Assembly (NCBI RefSeq): GCF_016612545.1
Contig: NZ_JAENRY010000038.1
Coordinates: forward strand, 27,536-91,535
Reading direction: 5' to 3'
DNA from: Streptomyces sp. MBT65
Lineage (GTDB): Bacteria; Actinomycetota; Actinomycetes; Streptomycetales; Streptomycetaceae
DNA length: 64,000 nucleotides
Below the pieces are notes generated by a model. It did no database searches, had not been told where the DNA came from, and saw only the letters and a list, made by a program, of their open reading frames with translations. A program made the position numbers and the translations under genes. This document shows, piece after piece, positions 1 through 8,644 of the stretch; position 1 is the stretch's first letter, and every line of letters begins with the position of its first letter.

Positions 1-447
1 GGGCACGCCGAGGCCCACCCCGGCGATCTTGGAACGGTCCACTCCGGTGGCCTCGATCAGCCGGTTGACCAGCTCTTCCGCCCGGTCGAAGCCCTGGCTG
101 GAGGAGGCGTCCACGTCGAGCGGCTCGGACTCCTCGGCCAGCACCTGATGGGCCAGATTCCCGACCGCGACGCGCAAATGCGTGTGCCCGAAGTCCACGC
201 CGATGACAATGCCGGCGTCCCCGCTCAGCGACACGCTGCGGGCCCGGCGGCCACCCGCCGAAGTCGGTGTGACCTCGACCGTTCCGCCGTCCTTGAGTTC
301 GCGCACGATGTTGGAGACGGTCGCGGCCGACAGGCCCGTCGTCCTCGCGATCTCCGCCTGCGTCAGCGACCCGGCCAACCGCACCGCTCGCACGACCCGT
401 TCGAGATTGGCTCGGTGCAGTGACGACTGCGACCCCGGAGTCTCCAC
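1..447 (-). CDS. rok7B7: ROK-family transcriptional repressor, Rok7B7-like (C-terminus outside window)
   Basis: N-terminal 149 codons of a ROK (repressor, ORF, kinase) protein; the rest lies left of the window. Residues about 20-60 form a winged helix-turn-helix (TQAEIARTTGLSAATVSNIV), followed by the start of the sugar-kinase-like fold (GIVIGVDFGHTHLRVAV). I place the start at the GTG at 445-447 because AGGAGGT lies 5 bases upstream; an in-frame ATG at 472-474 lacks a good ribosome site. It follows an NgcEFG-type transporter on the same strand, separated by a terminator hairpin. From memory, this order matches S. coelicolor SCO6005-6008, where SCO6008 is Rok7B7, a regulator of sugar uptake and antibiotic production. 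The family is certain; the orthology is inferred from neighbours. Confidence 0.85.
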   Translation of the reverse strand, partial: METPGSQSSLHRANLERVVRAVRLAGSLTQAEIARTTGLSAATVSNIVRELKDGGTVEVTPTSAGGRRARSVSLSGDAGIVIGVDFGHTHLRVAVGNLAHQVLAEESEPLDVDASSSQGFDRAEELVNRLIEATGVDRSKIAGVGLGVP

Positions 448-580
448 GACGACCTCCTGCGCGCGGGACCGCATCGATGAGGCCCCGTCTATGTCCAACT
501 AGTGAACTCTAAGCTGAGCTGTTCGGGTTGCCTCCCGTCAAGAGGTTGAACCGCATCCGGGTTCTCGGACACATACGTGA

Positions 581-613
581 CCACCACTCCCGGCCTGCCG
601 GGAGCGGTGGTGG
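581..613 (-). terminator. Hairpin terminator after ngcG
   Basis: CCACCAC/GTGGTGG and TCCCGGC/GCCGGGA arms pair with a two-base bulge and a very short loop. It lies 34 bases after the ngcG stop on the minus strand and should end the ngcEFG transcript before the ROK gene. Confidence 0.6.
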
Positions 614-646
614 AACGATCACTTCCTGTCACGTTCTCCAGGTGTG

Positions 647-1582
647 CTACTTCAGGGTCGCCGAGGTCAGACCGGACTGCACCTGGCGCTGGAACGACAG
701 GTAGACGACCAGCATCGGGATCATGGCGATCGTGACCCCCGCGAAGAGAACGGGCAGGTCAGAGGCGTAGCCCTGCTGCTGCTGGAGCTGGATGAGCCCC
801 TGGGTGAGGACATAGCGCTCGGGGTCCGAGCCGCTCTGCGGCTGCATCAGGACCGTCGGCAGGATGAACTGGTTCCACTGACCGAGGGTGTTGAAGATGC
901 CGACACTGATCAACCCGGCCTTGGCCATCGGCAACATCACTTGGAAGAACGTCCGGGTGTGCGAGGCGCCGTCGAGGATCGCCGCCTCGAAGACCGCGGT
1001 GGGCAGCGTCCGGAAGAACGCGTGCATGAAGAACACCGTGAACGGCATCGAGTAGGCGATGTAGACCAGGATCAGCCCCTGGTACGTGTTCAGCATGTCG
1101 AGCCGCTTGACCATGAAGAACAGCGGCACCAGCGCGAGGAACACCGGGAACATCGCGCCGGCGACGAAGAAGTAGTACAGCAGCCGGTTGCCCCAGAACT
1201 GGTAGCGGGCCAGCACGTACGCGGCCATCGAACCGAAGAGCATCGTCAGCGGGACCGAGAACACCAGCACGATCAGGGTGTTGAGGAAGTAGTCGCCGAT
1301 GCCCTTGCTCCAGGCCCGCCGGAACACGTCGAACGACCAGTTGTGCGGCCAGCCGAAGGCCGAGTTGCCGATCTGCACGTCGGTCTTGAACGAGCTGAGC
1401 ACCAGCCACAGCAGCGGCAGCACGATCAGCAGGGCCCACAGGGCCAGGAAGCCGTGCGAGAAGACGTTCAGTACGACGCCCTCGCCGCGGGGTTCACCGG
1501 ACCGGGCAGGGGACTTCCCGGCCGACGGCTGCGGCGGGACGGTGCCGCCCGTGGGGGCGGTCTCCTTCAGGGGTGCGCTCAT
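647..1582 (-). CDS. ngcG: Sugar ABC transporter inner-membrane permease (NgcG-type)
   Basis: 311-residue MalG-type permease of a carbohydrate-uptake-1 ABC importer. A cytoplasmic, Pro-rich N-terminus of about 35 residues precedes six predicted membrane segments. The EAA loop that docks the ATPase is visible as EAAILDGASHTRTFFQVMLP. It is the last gene of a binding protein-permease-permease operon, 17 bases after the preceding permease; GGGAGAC lies 8 bases before the ATG. No ATPase gene is present; in Streptomyces such CUT1 systems are generally energised by the shared ATPase MsiK. The proposed substrate (GlcNAc/chitobiose) is inferred from the NgcE-like binding protein and the adjacent ROK regulator. 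Confidence 0.8.
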   Translation of the reverse strand: MSAPLKETAPTGGTVPPQPSAGKSPARSGEPRGEGVVLNVFSHGFLALWALLIVLPLLWLVLSSFKTDVQIGNSAFGWPHNWSFDVFRRAWSKGIGDYFLNTLIVLVFSVPLTMLFGSMAAYVLARYQFWGNRLLYYFFVAGAMFPVFLALVPLFFMVKRLDMLNTYQGLILVYIAYSMPFTVFFMHAFFRTLPTAVFEAAILDGASHTRTFFQVMLPMAKAGLISVGIFNTLGQWNQFILPTVLMQPQSGSDPERYVLTQGLIQLQQQQGYASDLPVLFAGVTIAMIPMLVVYLSFQRQVQSGLTSATLK

Positions 1583-1599
1583 CGTCGTATGTCTCCCGC

Positions 1600-2535
1600 T
1601 CAGAACTCGATGCGCTCACGGCGGGTGGCGCGCAGCGTGACCACGGACAGGACCAGGGTGAGCAGCAGCATGACGACGCCCATCGCGCAGGCGTAGCCGC
1701 TCTTCCCGAAGTAGAGGAAGTTGCGCATCATCACGGTCGACATGACGTCGCTGCCGTGGTCGGGACCGCCTCCGTAGGCGCCCATGTTCGAGGTCATGGA
1801 GGAGACCAGGACGAACATGTCCATCGCGATGATGCCGAGATACACCCAGGCCGTCTGGACGGTCTCCCACAGGAGCGGCAGGGTGATCCGGAAGAAGGAC
1901 TGGGAGCGGTTCGCGCCGTCGATCAGGGCGGCCTCGTAGATGTCCCGGGGAATGGACTGCATGGCGGCGGAGAACAGCACCAGATAGAAACCGACGCCGT
2001 GCCACACCACGACCGCCATCAGCGCCCACAGCACCACGTTGGGCTCGTTGAGCCATTCCACGGGATTGTTGACGTCCACCAGGTGGAGTTTGATCAGGAA
2101 ACCGTTGAGCAGACCGCCGCCGTCACTGCGGTACACCGCGTTGAACAGCACCGCGAGAATCGCCAGCGACAGGACCTGCGGGAAGAAGTAGACGATTTTG
2201 TAGAACCCGCTGCCGGCGACGCCCTGCACGCCACCGGCCTTGCTGCGGCCGCCCGCGTTCACCATGAAGGCGAAGAAGAGCGCGAGCAGAATGGTGATCA
2301 CCGGGATGAACACCAGGAACAGGAGGTTGTGCCAGATGGCCTCCTTGAAGACGTCGTCGTGGAGCAGCGCCCGATAGTTGTCCAGTCCGACGAACTTGAA
2401 GGTCTGTGACTCGCCCTTCCAGTCGGTCAGCGAATAGCCGAACGTCTGGATGTACGGCCAGATCACGAAGATCAGATAGAGCGCCACGGGAACGAAGAGA
2501 AATCCCGCGACGAACCTGTACTGCCCTTTGCGCAT
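1600..2535 (-). CDS. ngcF: Sugar ABC transporter inner-membrane permease (NgcF-type)
   Basis: 311-residue MalF-type permease, partner of the NgcG-type permease in a heterodimeric channel. A short basic N-terminus leads into the first membrane segment (FLFVPVALYLIFVIWPYI), with further hydrophobic spans throughout. The ATPase-contact loop reads EAALIDGANRSQSFFRITLP. AGGAAA precedes the ATG by 5 bases. It lies 59 bases after the binding-protein gene and 17 bases before ngcG, so the three are probably cotranscribed. Specificity cannot be read from the permease itself; the Ngc assignment rests on the operon context. Confidence 0.8.
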   Translation of the reverse strand: MRKGQYRFVAGFLFVPVALYLIFVIWPYIQTFGYSLTDWKGESQTFKFVGLDNYRALLHDDVFKEAIWHNLLFLVFIPVITILLALFFAFMVNAGGRSKAGGVQGVAGSGFYKIVYFFPQVLSLAILAVLFNAVYRSDGGGLLNGFLIKLHLVDVNNPVEWLNEPNVVLWALMAVVVWHGVGFYLVLFSAAMQSIPRDIYEAALIDGANRSQSFFRITLPLLWETVQTAWVYLGIIAMDMFVLVSSMTSNMGAYGGGPDHGSDVMSTVMMRNFLYFGKSGYACAMGVVMLLLTLVLSVVTLRATRRERIEF

Positions 2536-2594
2536 TGGCGTTTCCTGCCCCTGGTGTCCCGAGCGTGATCAGGTGGTGCGATCAGGCGTTGTGA

Positions 2595-4043
2595 TCAGGA
2601 GTGCACGTTCTTCTTGGACGCCGGGTCCTTGGCCTGCTTGTCGACGGCGGCCTGGCAGCGCTTCAGCCACTCCTTGGGCTGGATGCGCTTGGCCATCAGC
2701 TCGTTGGACGCGTTCTGGATGGAGGTGTCCATCTCGCTGTACCAGTCGGGGTACAGGAAGCGGAAGGTGTTCTCGCCGGCCGCCTTGGACGCGTCGACCG
2801 TGGACTGCGTGCCCGGGCGCAGGGTGACGCTGGAGTCGACACCGTCCTTGAGGATGGTGAGCGAGTTGGCCTCCTTGGCGAAGAGCGTCGACCACTCCTT
2901 GGAGAGCATGTGGCGCATGAACTCCTTGGCGCCGGGGAGGTTCTTGGCCTTCGCGGGGATGATGAAGGGCTCGCCGGAGCCGGCCCGGATCGCCTCGAAG
3001 GGCATCTTGCTGTCGGGCAGCAGCGGCATCGGCAGGAACGTCATGTCGAAGTCCGTGGGCGTCAGCTTGAGCTGCTCGTTCTCCAGCCAGGAACCACAGG
3101 TGATGAACGCGGCCTTGTACTGGTTCCAGCGGGTCTGCGACTCGGTGTGGGTCAGGCCGTTGGTGCCGGGCATCAACAGGTCCTTCTCGACCACCTCGTA
3201 GATCGCCTCGACACCGGCCTGCGCGGCGGCCGAGCCGACGAACGCCTTCGGGTCGAGGTTGTCGATCGCCTTGACGGCGTCGATCCCGCCCTTCTTGGCG
3301 ATCAGGTCCATGATGGCGACGTTGATGTAGTACGGGTACTTGCCCTGGTGGGCGAGTCCGCCGATGCCGGCCTTCTTGGCCGCCTGGCACACGGCGATGA
3401 ACTCGTCCCAGGTCTTCGGCGCGGTCCAGCCCTTCTCCTTGAAGAGCTTGCCGGAGTACCACAACCCCCAGACCGTGTAGATGTAGTTGAGGGCGACGAC
3501 CTTGCCCTCCTGCACACCCGGGTCGAGGGTGCCGGGGATCAGCAGATCGCGCACCTTCTTGGTCGGGTCGTCGATCGCGGGCGCGTCCAGGACCGGCGAG
3601 AGGTCGAGCAACTGGCCGTTCTTGTACAGGACGTCGATCTTGATCTGCTGGGCGCCGGAGTCGTCGACGATGTCCGGCGGGTTGCCCGCGTTGAAGCGGG
3701 GCTGGAGTTTGCCGGTGATCTCCTGCGTTCCGGTGTGGGTGGACGCGACGCCGATCTTCGTCTTGAAGTTGGCTTCCCACGCCTTCGCGTAGTCGTCGCC
3801 GTAACCGCCCTTGAAGACGACGACGTCGAGCGTGCTGCCCTTCTTCACACCGAAGGGATTCGTCTTCGACGTGGTGCCCTTGGTGTTGTCGTCACTGCTG
3901 CTGTCGTCCCCGCCACCGCTGGCACACGCGGACAGGAAACTCATCGTGGGTACGGAGATCAGACCGAGTGCGGCCGACCTCTTGATCAGATCACGGCGGC
4001 CGACGCCATTGGAACCGTTGTTCTCGGCTGAAGTGGATCCCAT
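2595..4043 (-). CDS. ngcE: Sugar ABC transporter lipoprotein, NgcE-type GlcNAc/chitobiose binder
   Basis: 482-residue extracellular solute-binding lipoprotein. The N-terminus carries a twin-arginine motif (RRDLIK, residues 16-21), a short hydrophobic stretch and a lipobox LSAC with Cys40, so export is probably by Tat with lipid anchoring. The start is the ATG at 4041-4043 with GAGGA seven bases upstream; the frame stays open farther upstream, but that stretch overlaps the divergent control region. The sequence fits the NgcE family, which in S. olivaceoviridis binds N-acetylglucosamine and chitobiose. It is the first gene of the operon; a DasR-like site (4170-4185) lies about 130 bases upstream. 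The alternative is another CUT1 substrate such as a manno-oligosaccharide, given the GH92 neighbour. Confidence 0.78.
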   Translation of the reverse strand: MGSTSAENNGSNGVGRRDLIKRSAALGLISVPTMSFLSACASGGGDDSSSDDNTKGTTSKTNPFGVKKGSTLDVVVFKGGYGDDYAKAWEANFKTKIGVASTHTGTQEITGKLQPRFNAGNPPDIVDDSGAQQIKIDVLYKNGQLLDLSPVLDAPAIDDPTKKVRDLLIPGTLDPGVQEGKVVALNYIYTVWGLWYSGKLFKEKGWTAPKTWDEFIAVCQAAKKAGIGGLAHQGKYPYYINVAIMDLIAKKGGIDAVKAIDNLDPKAFVGSAAAQAGVEAIYEVVEKDLLMPGTNGLTHTESQTRWNQYKAAFITCGSWLENEQLKLTPTDFDMTFLPMPLLPDSKMPFEAIRAGSGEPFIIPAKAKNLPGAKEFMRHMLSKEWSTLFAKEANSLTILKDGVDSSVTLRPGTQSTVDASKAAGENTFRFLYPDWYSEMDTSIQNASNELMAKRIQPKEWLKRCQAAVDKQAKDPASKKNVHS

Positions 4044-4169
4044 GCTCAAGTCCTCGCCTTCAACAGGACTCAGGCGGTGAACCGGATCCTCCCCGGCACC
4101 GCGGTCAGGTCGAGCTTGGTCGTGCAGAGGTACTTCGTGCGTGCTGCTGTGAGAGCGGTGTCGAACGCG

Positions 4170-4185
4170 ACAGGTATAGTCCACT
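4170..4185 (-). promoter_or_regulatory. Candidate DasR (dre-like) site upstream of ngcE
   Basis: Read on the minus strand the site is AGTGGACTATACCTGT. It agrees with the remembered dre consensus (A-C/G-TGGTCTAGACCA-C/G-T) at about 13 of 16 positions. DasR is the GlcN-6-P-responsive repressor of GlcNAc/chitin genes, which fits an NgcE-type gene. One mismatch falls in each TGGTC/GACCA half, so binding is uncertain. Confidence 0.4.
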
Positions 4186-4375
4186 TCCCGTCGACAGAGC
4201 AAGATCGAATGCAGGGTAGGTTGTCGGTCTTTTCCGAAGTGAGACCTCGCGGAAATATGAACGCCCTGTGTGTTCGATGACGGAGAAATCCCCGTTATTG
4301 CCCTCGAATGCCTCACTCAACACCCTTGACACACCAGGGCACTTGACTCCCTACTGTTCCTTGCGCGTCGTAGCT

Positions 4376-4387
4376 GACAACGTTGTC
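4376..4387. promoter_or_regulatory. Palindromic operator GACAACGTTGTC before GH92 gene 1
   Basis: Perfect 12-bp palindrome with a central CG, ending 25 bases before the GH92 ATG. The central AACGTT resembles LacI-family operators. Near-identical copies occur upstream of the second GH92 gene (12237-12248 and 12282-12293), so a common regulator is likely. Its gene is not in the window. Confidence 0.6.
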
Positions 4388-4412
4388 CAACGTGCAGGGA
4401 GGGTTCTCTCGT

Positions 4413-7400
4413 ATGCGTCACAGATGGTGGAGTTCAGCAGTCGCTCTGGCGTTGGTGGTGGGCTCGCAGGGAGTGGCGGTCGCGCTTCCGGGCCGGGCCC
4501 CGTCCGGGGGCGGGGAGTTCGCCTCCTCGTTCGAGTCGGGAGATCCGGCACCGGACTGGCTCAACACGGTCGACACCGCGCCGGACGGCACCAAGCGTGC
4601 CTCGGGCGTGGACGGCGGCTACAGCACCGGCATCCCCGGCAATGTGACCGACCATGTCACCGACGTCCGGGCGAGTTCCGAGAACACCGGCGGCGGCGAG
4701 GTGAAGGAGAACCTCGTCGACGGCGAGTCCGGCACCAAGTGGCTGACCTTCGAGCCCACCGGCTGGGTCGAGTTCGACCTCGACAAGCCCGCCAAGATAG
4801 TGACGTACGCCCTGACCTCGGCGAACGACTTCGCCGAACGCGACCCGAAGGACTGGACGCTGTCCGGCTCGACGGACGGCAAGGACTGGAAGCCCGTCGA
4901 CACCCGCACCGGCGAGACCTTCGCGAACCGCTTCCAGACGAAGTCGTACGACCTCGCCGCACCGGCCGAGTACCAGCACTTCCGGCTCGACATCACGAAG
5001 GACAACGGCGCGAGCGGCATCCTCCAGCTCGCCGACGTCCAGTTCTCGACGGGCGGCTCCACCGCGCCGATCCCCGAGGACATGCTCTCGCTGGTCGACC
5101 GGGGCCCCAGCGGCTCGCCCACCGCGAAGGCGGCCGCGGGCTTCACCGGGAAGCGGGCGCTGCGCTACGCGGGCCGGCACACGGCCACCGGGCGGGCGTA
5201 CTCGTACAACAAGGTCTTCGACGTGAACGTGCCGGTCGGCAGGGACACCGCGCTGTCGTACAAGATCTTCCCGCAGATGGCCGACGGCGATCTCGACTAC
5301 GACGCCACGAACGTCTCCGTCGACCTGGCCTTCACCGACGGCACCTACCTCAGCGACCTCGGCGCGACGGATTCCCACGGCTTCGCGCTGACTCCGCAGG
5401 GACAGGGCGCGGCGAAGATCCTCTACGTCAACCAGTGGAACAACGTCCTCTCGCGGATCGGTTCGGTCGCGTCCGGGAAGACCGTCGACCGGATCCTCCT
5501 CGCCTACGACTCCCCCAGCGGGCCGGCGAAGTTCCGCGGCTGGCTGGACGACGTGAGCCTCAAGACGGCCGCGCCCGAGAAGCCGAAGGCGCATCTGTCC
5601 GACTACGCGCTGACCACCCGGGGCACCAACTCCAGCGGCAGCTTCTCGCGCGGCAACAACTTCCCCGCGACCGCGCTGCCGCACGGCTTCAACTTCTGGA
5701 CCCCGGTGACGAATTCGTCGTCGCTCAGCTGGCTCTACGACTACGCACGCGCGAACAACGACGACAACCTGCCGACGCTCCAGGCGCTCAGCCTGAGCCA
5801 TGAGCCCAGCCCCTGGATGGGCGACCGGCAGACCTTCCAGGTGATGCCGTCGGCGGCCTCCGGCACCCCCAACACCGACCCGAACGCACGGGAATTGGCG
5901 TTCAAGCACGAGAACGAGACCGCGCGCCCGTACTACTACGGCGTCACGTTCGAGAACGGTCTCAAGGCCGAGATGGCCCCGACCGACCACGCGGCCTCGC
6001 TGCGCTTCACCTACCCCGGCGACGACGCGAGCGTCATCTTCGACAACGTCACCGAGCAGGCGGGCCTGACCCTCGACAAGACCAACGGGACCGTCACCGG
6101 CTACTCGGACGTCAAGTCCGGGCTGTCCACGGGCGCCACCCGGCTCTTCGTGTACGGCACGTTCGACGCGCCCGTGACGGACGGCTCCTCCAGCGGCGTC
6201 AAGGGCTATCTGAAGTTCAAGGCGGGCGCCGACCACACGGTCACCCTGCGCCTGGCCACTTCGCTGATCAGCATCGACCAGGCGAAGGACAACCTGCGCC
6301 AGGAGATCCCGGACGGCACCTCCTTCGACACCGTCAAGGCGCAGGCCCAGAAGGTGTGGGACAAGCTGCTCGGCAAGGTCGAGGTGGAGGGCGCCACGCC
6401 GGATCAGCTCACCACCCTCTACTCCAGCATGTACCGGCTGTACCTGTACCCCAACTCGGGCTTCGAGAAGGTCGGTTCGACCTACCAGTACGCCTCGCCG
6501 TTCTCCCCGATGACGAGCCAGGACACCCCGACGCACACCGGCGCGAAGATCGTGAACGGCAAGGTGTACGTCAACAACGGCTTCTGGGACACCTACCGGA
6601 CCACGTGGCCGGCGTACTCGTTCCTGACGCCGAGTCAGGCGGGTGAGATGGTCGACGGGTTCGTGCAGCAGTACAAGGACGGCGGCTGGACCTCGCGCTG
6701 GTCCTCGCCCGGTTACGCGGACCTGATGACCGGCACCTCCTCGGACGTGGCGTTCGCGGACGCGTACGTCAAGGGCGTGAAGTTCGACGCCAAGTCGGCC
6801 TACGACGCGGCCGTGAAGAACGCGACCGTCGTCCCGCCCGCGTCCGGTGTCGGCCGCAAGGGCATGACCACCTCGCCCTTCCTCGGCTACACGAGCACCG
6901 ACACCAACGAGGGCTTCTCCTGGGCGATGGAGGGCTATGTCAACGACTACGGCATCGCGCAGATGGGCCAGGCCCTCTACAAGAAGACCGGCGAGAAGCA
7001 CTACAAGGAGGAGTCCGAGTACTTCCTCAACCGGGCCCAGGACTACGTGAACCTGTTCGACAAGCGGGCCGGGTTCTTCCAGGGCCGGGACGCCAAGGGC
7101 AACTGGCGTGTGGACTCGGCGAGTTACGACCCGAAGATCTGGGGTTACGACTACACGGAGACCGACGGCTGGGGCTACGCCTTCACCGCCCCGCAGGACA
7201 GCCGGGGCCTGGCCAACCTCTACGGCGGCCGGAAGGCCCTCGGCGACAAGCTCGACGAGTACTTCGCCACCCCGGAGAAGGCCACGTCGGCGACCGTCGG
7301 TTCCTACGGCGGTGTCATCCACGAGATGACGGAGGCCCGCGACGTCCGCATGGGCCAGTACGGCCACTCCAACCAGGTCGCCCACCACGTCACGTACATG

Positions 7401-8195
7401 TACGACGCGGCCGGCGAGCCCTGGAAGACCCAGAAGGACGTCCGTGAGGTGCTCTCGCGCCTCTACACCGGCAGCGAGATCGGGCAGGGCTACCACGGCG
7501 ACGAGGACAACGGCGAGCAGTCGGCCTGGTACCTCTTCTCCGCGCTCGGCTTCTACCCGCTGGTGATGGGCAGCGGCGAATACGCCATCGGCTCCCCGCT
7601 GTTCACCAAGGCGACCGTCCACCTGGAGAACGGCAAGGACCTGGTCGTCAAGGCACCGAAGAACAGCACGAAGAACGTCTATGTCCAGAGCCTGAAGGTC
7701 AACGGCAAGGCCTGGACCTCGACTTCACTCCCCCACTCGCTGCTGGAGAAGGGCGGAGTGCTGGACTTCTCGATGGGCTCCAAGCCCTCGTCGTGGGGCA
7801 GCGGCAAGAACGCGGCGCCGGTGTCGATCACCAAGAACGACAAGGTGCCCACCCCTCGCAGCGACCAACTCGTGGGTACCGACGCCCTGTTCGACAACAC
7901 GTCGGCCACGGCCGCGACGGTGAGCTCGGTGGACCTGCCGGTCGCGAGGGCCACCAAGGGCGTCCAGTACACGCTCACGTCGTCGGCGGACCACACGCAG
8001 GCGCCGACCGGCTGGACCCTCCAGGGCTCGACCGACGGCAGCAAGTGGAAGACGCTCGACCAGCGTTCCGGGGAGTCCTTCACCTGGGACCGGCAGACGC
8101 GCGTCTTCTCGATCAAGTCACCTGGCTCGTACGGGTATTACCGCCTGGTGCTGACCGGCCCGTCGACCCTCTCGGAGGTGGAGCTGCTCGGCTGA
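4413..8195 (+). CDS. Secreted GH92 alpha-mannosidase with discoidin-type modules
   Basis: 1260-residue secreted exo-alpha-mannosidase. A Sec signal peptide (about residues 1-26, ending VALPG) is followed by an F5/8C (CBM32-like) module at roughly 55-210 with a WVEFDLDKPAKIV core. A linker/lectin-like section, the GH92 catalytic region (about 400-1110) and a second discoidin-like module at the C-terminus follow. GH92 hallmarks are NGFWDTYRTTWPAYS and GYHGDEDNGEQSAWYLFSAL, the latter carrying the acidic residues of the general acid/base segment. GH92 enzymes are Ca2+-dependent inverting mannosidases acting on N-glycans and mannans. GGGAGGG lies 9 bases before the ATG. The gene is divergent from ngcE and nearly abuts a convergent small gene. 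Linkage specificity cannot be read from sequence. Confidence 0.9.
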   Translation: MRHRWWSSAVALALVVGSQGVAVALPGRAPSGGGEFASSFESGDPAPDWLNTVDTAPDGTKRASGVDGGYSTGIPGNVTDHVTDVRASSENTGGGEVKENLVDGESGTKWLTFEPTGWVEFDLDKPAKIVTYALTSANDFAERDPKDWTLSGSTDGKDWKPVDTRTGETFANRFQTKSYDLAAPAEYQHFRLDITKDNGASGILQLADVQFSTGGSTAPIPEDMLSLVDRGPSGSPTAKAAAGFTGKRALRYAGRHTATGRAYSYNKVFDVNVPVGRDTALSYKIFPQMADGDLDYDATNVSVDLAFTDGTYLSDLGATDSHGFALTPQGQGAAKILYVNQWNNVLSRIGSVASGKTVDRILLAYDSPSGPAKFRGWLDDVSLKTAAPEKPKAHLSDYALTTRGTNSSGSFSRGNNFPATALPHGFNFWTPVTNSSSLSWLYDYARANNDDNLPTLQALSLSHEPSPWMGDRQTFQVMPSAASGTPNTDPNARELAFKHENETARPYYYGVTFENGLKAEMAPTDHAASLRFTYPGDDASVIFDNVTEQAGLTLDKTNGTVTGYSDVKSGLSTGATRLFVYGTFDAPVTDGSSSGVKGYLKFKAGADHTVTLRLATSLISIDQAKDNLRQEIPDGTSFDTVKAQAQKVWDKLLGKVEVEGATPDQLTTLYSSMYRLYLYPNSGFEKVGSTYQYASPFSPMTSQDTPTHTGAKIVNGKVYVNNGFWDTYRTTWPAYSFLTPSQAGEMVDGFVQQYKDGGWTSRWSSPGYADLMTGTSSDVAFADAYVKGVKFDAKSAYDAAVKNATVVPPASGVGRKGMTTSPFLGYTSTDTNEGFSWAMEGYVNDYGIAQMGQALYKKTGEKHYKEESEYFLNRAQDYVNLFDKRAGFFQGRDAKGNWRVDSASYDPKIWGYDYTETDGWGYAFTAPQDSRGLANLYGGRKALGDKLDEYFATPEKATSATVGSYGGVIHEMTEARDVRMGQYGHSNQVAHHVTYMYDAAGEPWKTQKDVREVLSRLYTGSEIGQGYHGDEDNGEQSAWYLFSALGFYPLVMGSGEYAIGSPLFTKATVHLENGKDLVVKAPKNSTKNVYVQSLKVNGKAWTSTSLPHSLLEKGGVLDFSMGSKPSSWGSGKNAAPVSITKNDKVPTPRSDQLVGTDALFDNTSATAATVSSVDLPVARATKGVQYTLTSSADHTQAPTGWTLQGSTDGSKWKTLDQRSGESFTWDRQTRVFSIKSPGSYGYYRLVLTGPSTLSEVELLG

Positions 8196-8202
8196 GGGCC
8201 GC

Positions 8203-8577
8203 TCACGGCACGGGGAGGCGGGGCAGCAGTCGCCGCAACGCCTCCGCGTGCTGATGGACCCGTTTGAGCACACCCCGTCTGGTCGACGCGAAGACGGGGA
8301 CGTCCTGGGCGGGTCCGCACGCGGCGGCCTGGTACAAGTCGTCGAGCCACGCCCCGCTCCCCCTGGTGCCGTCCGGCGCCAGGGGGATCAGTCGCGTCAG
8401 GACCTCCGATTCGGCGCCGCCCAGGAACCAGACGCGCACCATCAGGTCGGCGCGCAGATATCGCAGACCGCCGTCTATGTCCTCGGGCGGCGCGAAGCCC
8501 TCGTCCCCCACCAGGAACGCGAAGGCCGTGCGCGCCTCGGCCCGGAACTCCTCGGGCAGTTGCGGCCGTTTCACCAT
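8203..8577 (-). CDS. Small hypothetical protein
   Basis: A 124-residue protein I do not recognise, rich in Arg, Leu and Glu, with no signal peptide or membrane span and a motif LRYLRADLMVRVWFLGG in the middle. It lies between two GH92 genes, its stop only 7 bases from the convergent stop of GH92 gene 1, and it ends 67 bases downstream of the second GH92. An alternative upstream ATG at 8634 would add 19 residues; neither start has a strong ribosome site. GC-biased third positions support coding. Function unknown. Confidence 0.6.
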   Translation of the reverse strand: MVKRPQLPEEFRAEARTAFAFLVGDEGFAPPEDIDGGLRYLRADLMVRVWFLGGAESEVLTRLIPLAPDGTRGSGAWLDDLYQAAACGPAQDVPVFASTRRGVLKRVHQHAEALRRLLPRLPVP

Positions 8578-8644
8578 CTGCGGATGCTCGCACGCGCCGA
8601 TGTGCCCCCGCCACCGAAACCGGCGAGGGCACACATAGTGGACG

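Larger units (their letters stand above)
4044..4412. promoter_or_regulatory. Divergent control region between ngcE and GH92
   Basis: 369 bases without a credible gene. It contains a DasR-like site on the ngcE side and the GACAACGTTGTC palindrome on the GH92 side. The middle is AT-richer than its surroundings, as expected for two divergent promoters; I could not assign convincing -35/-10 pairs. Confidence 0.6.

Noticed and set aside
495..520. ACTAGT-centred near-palindrome before the ROK gene as an autoregulatory site
   Set aside because: Arms match too poorly and no second copy was found.
4434..7622. 1062-codon reverse open frame opposite GH92 gene 1
   Set aside because: Antisense shadow; the GH92 motifs are on the forward strand.
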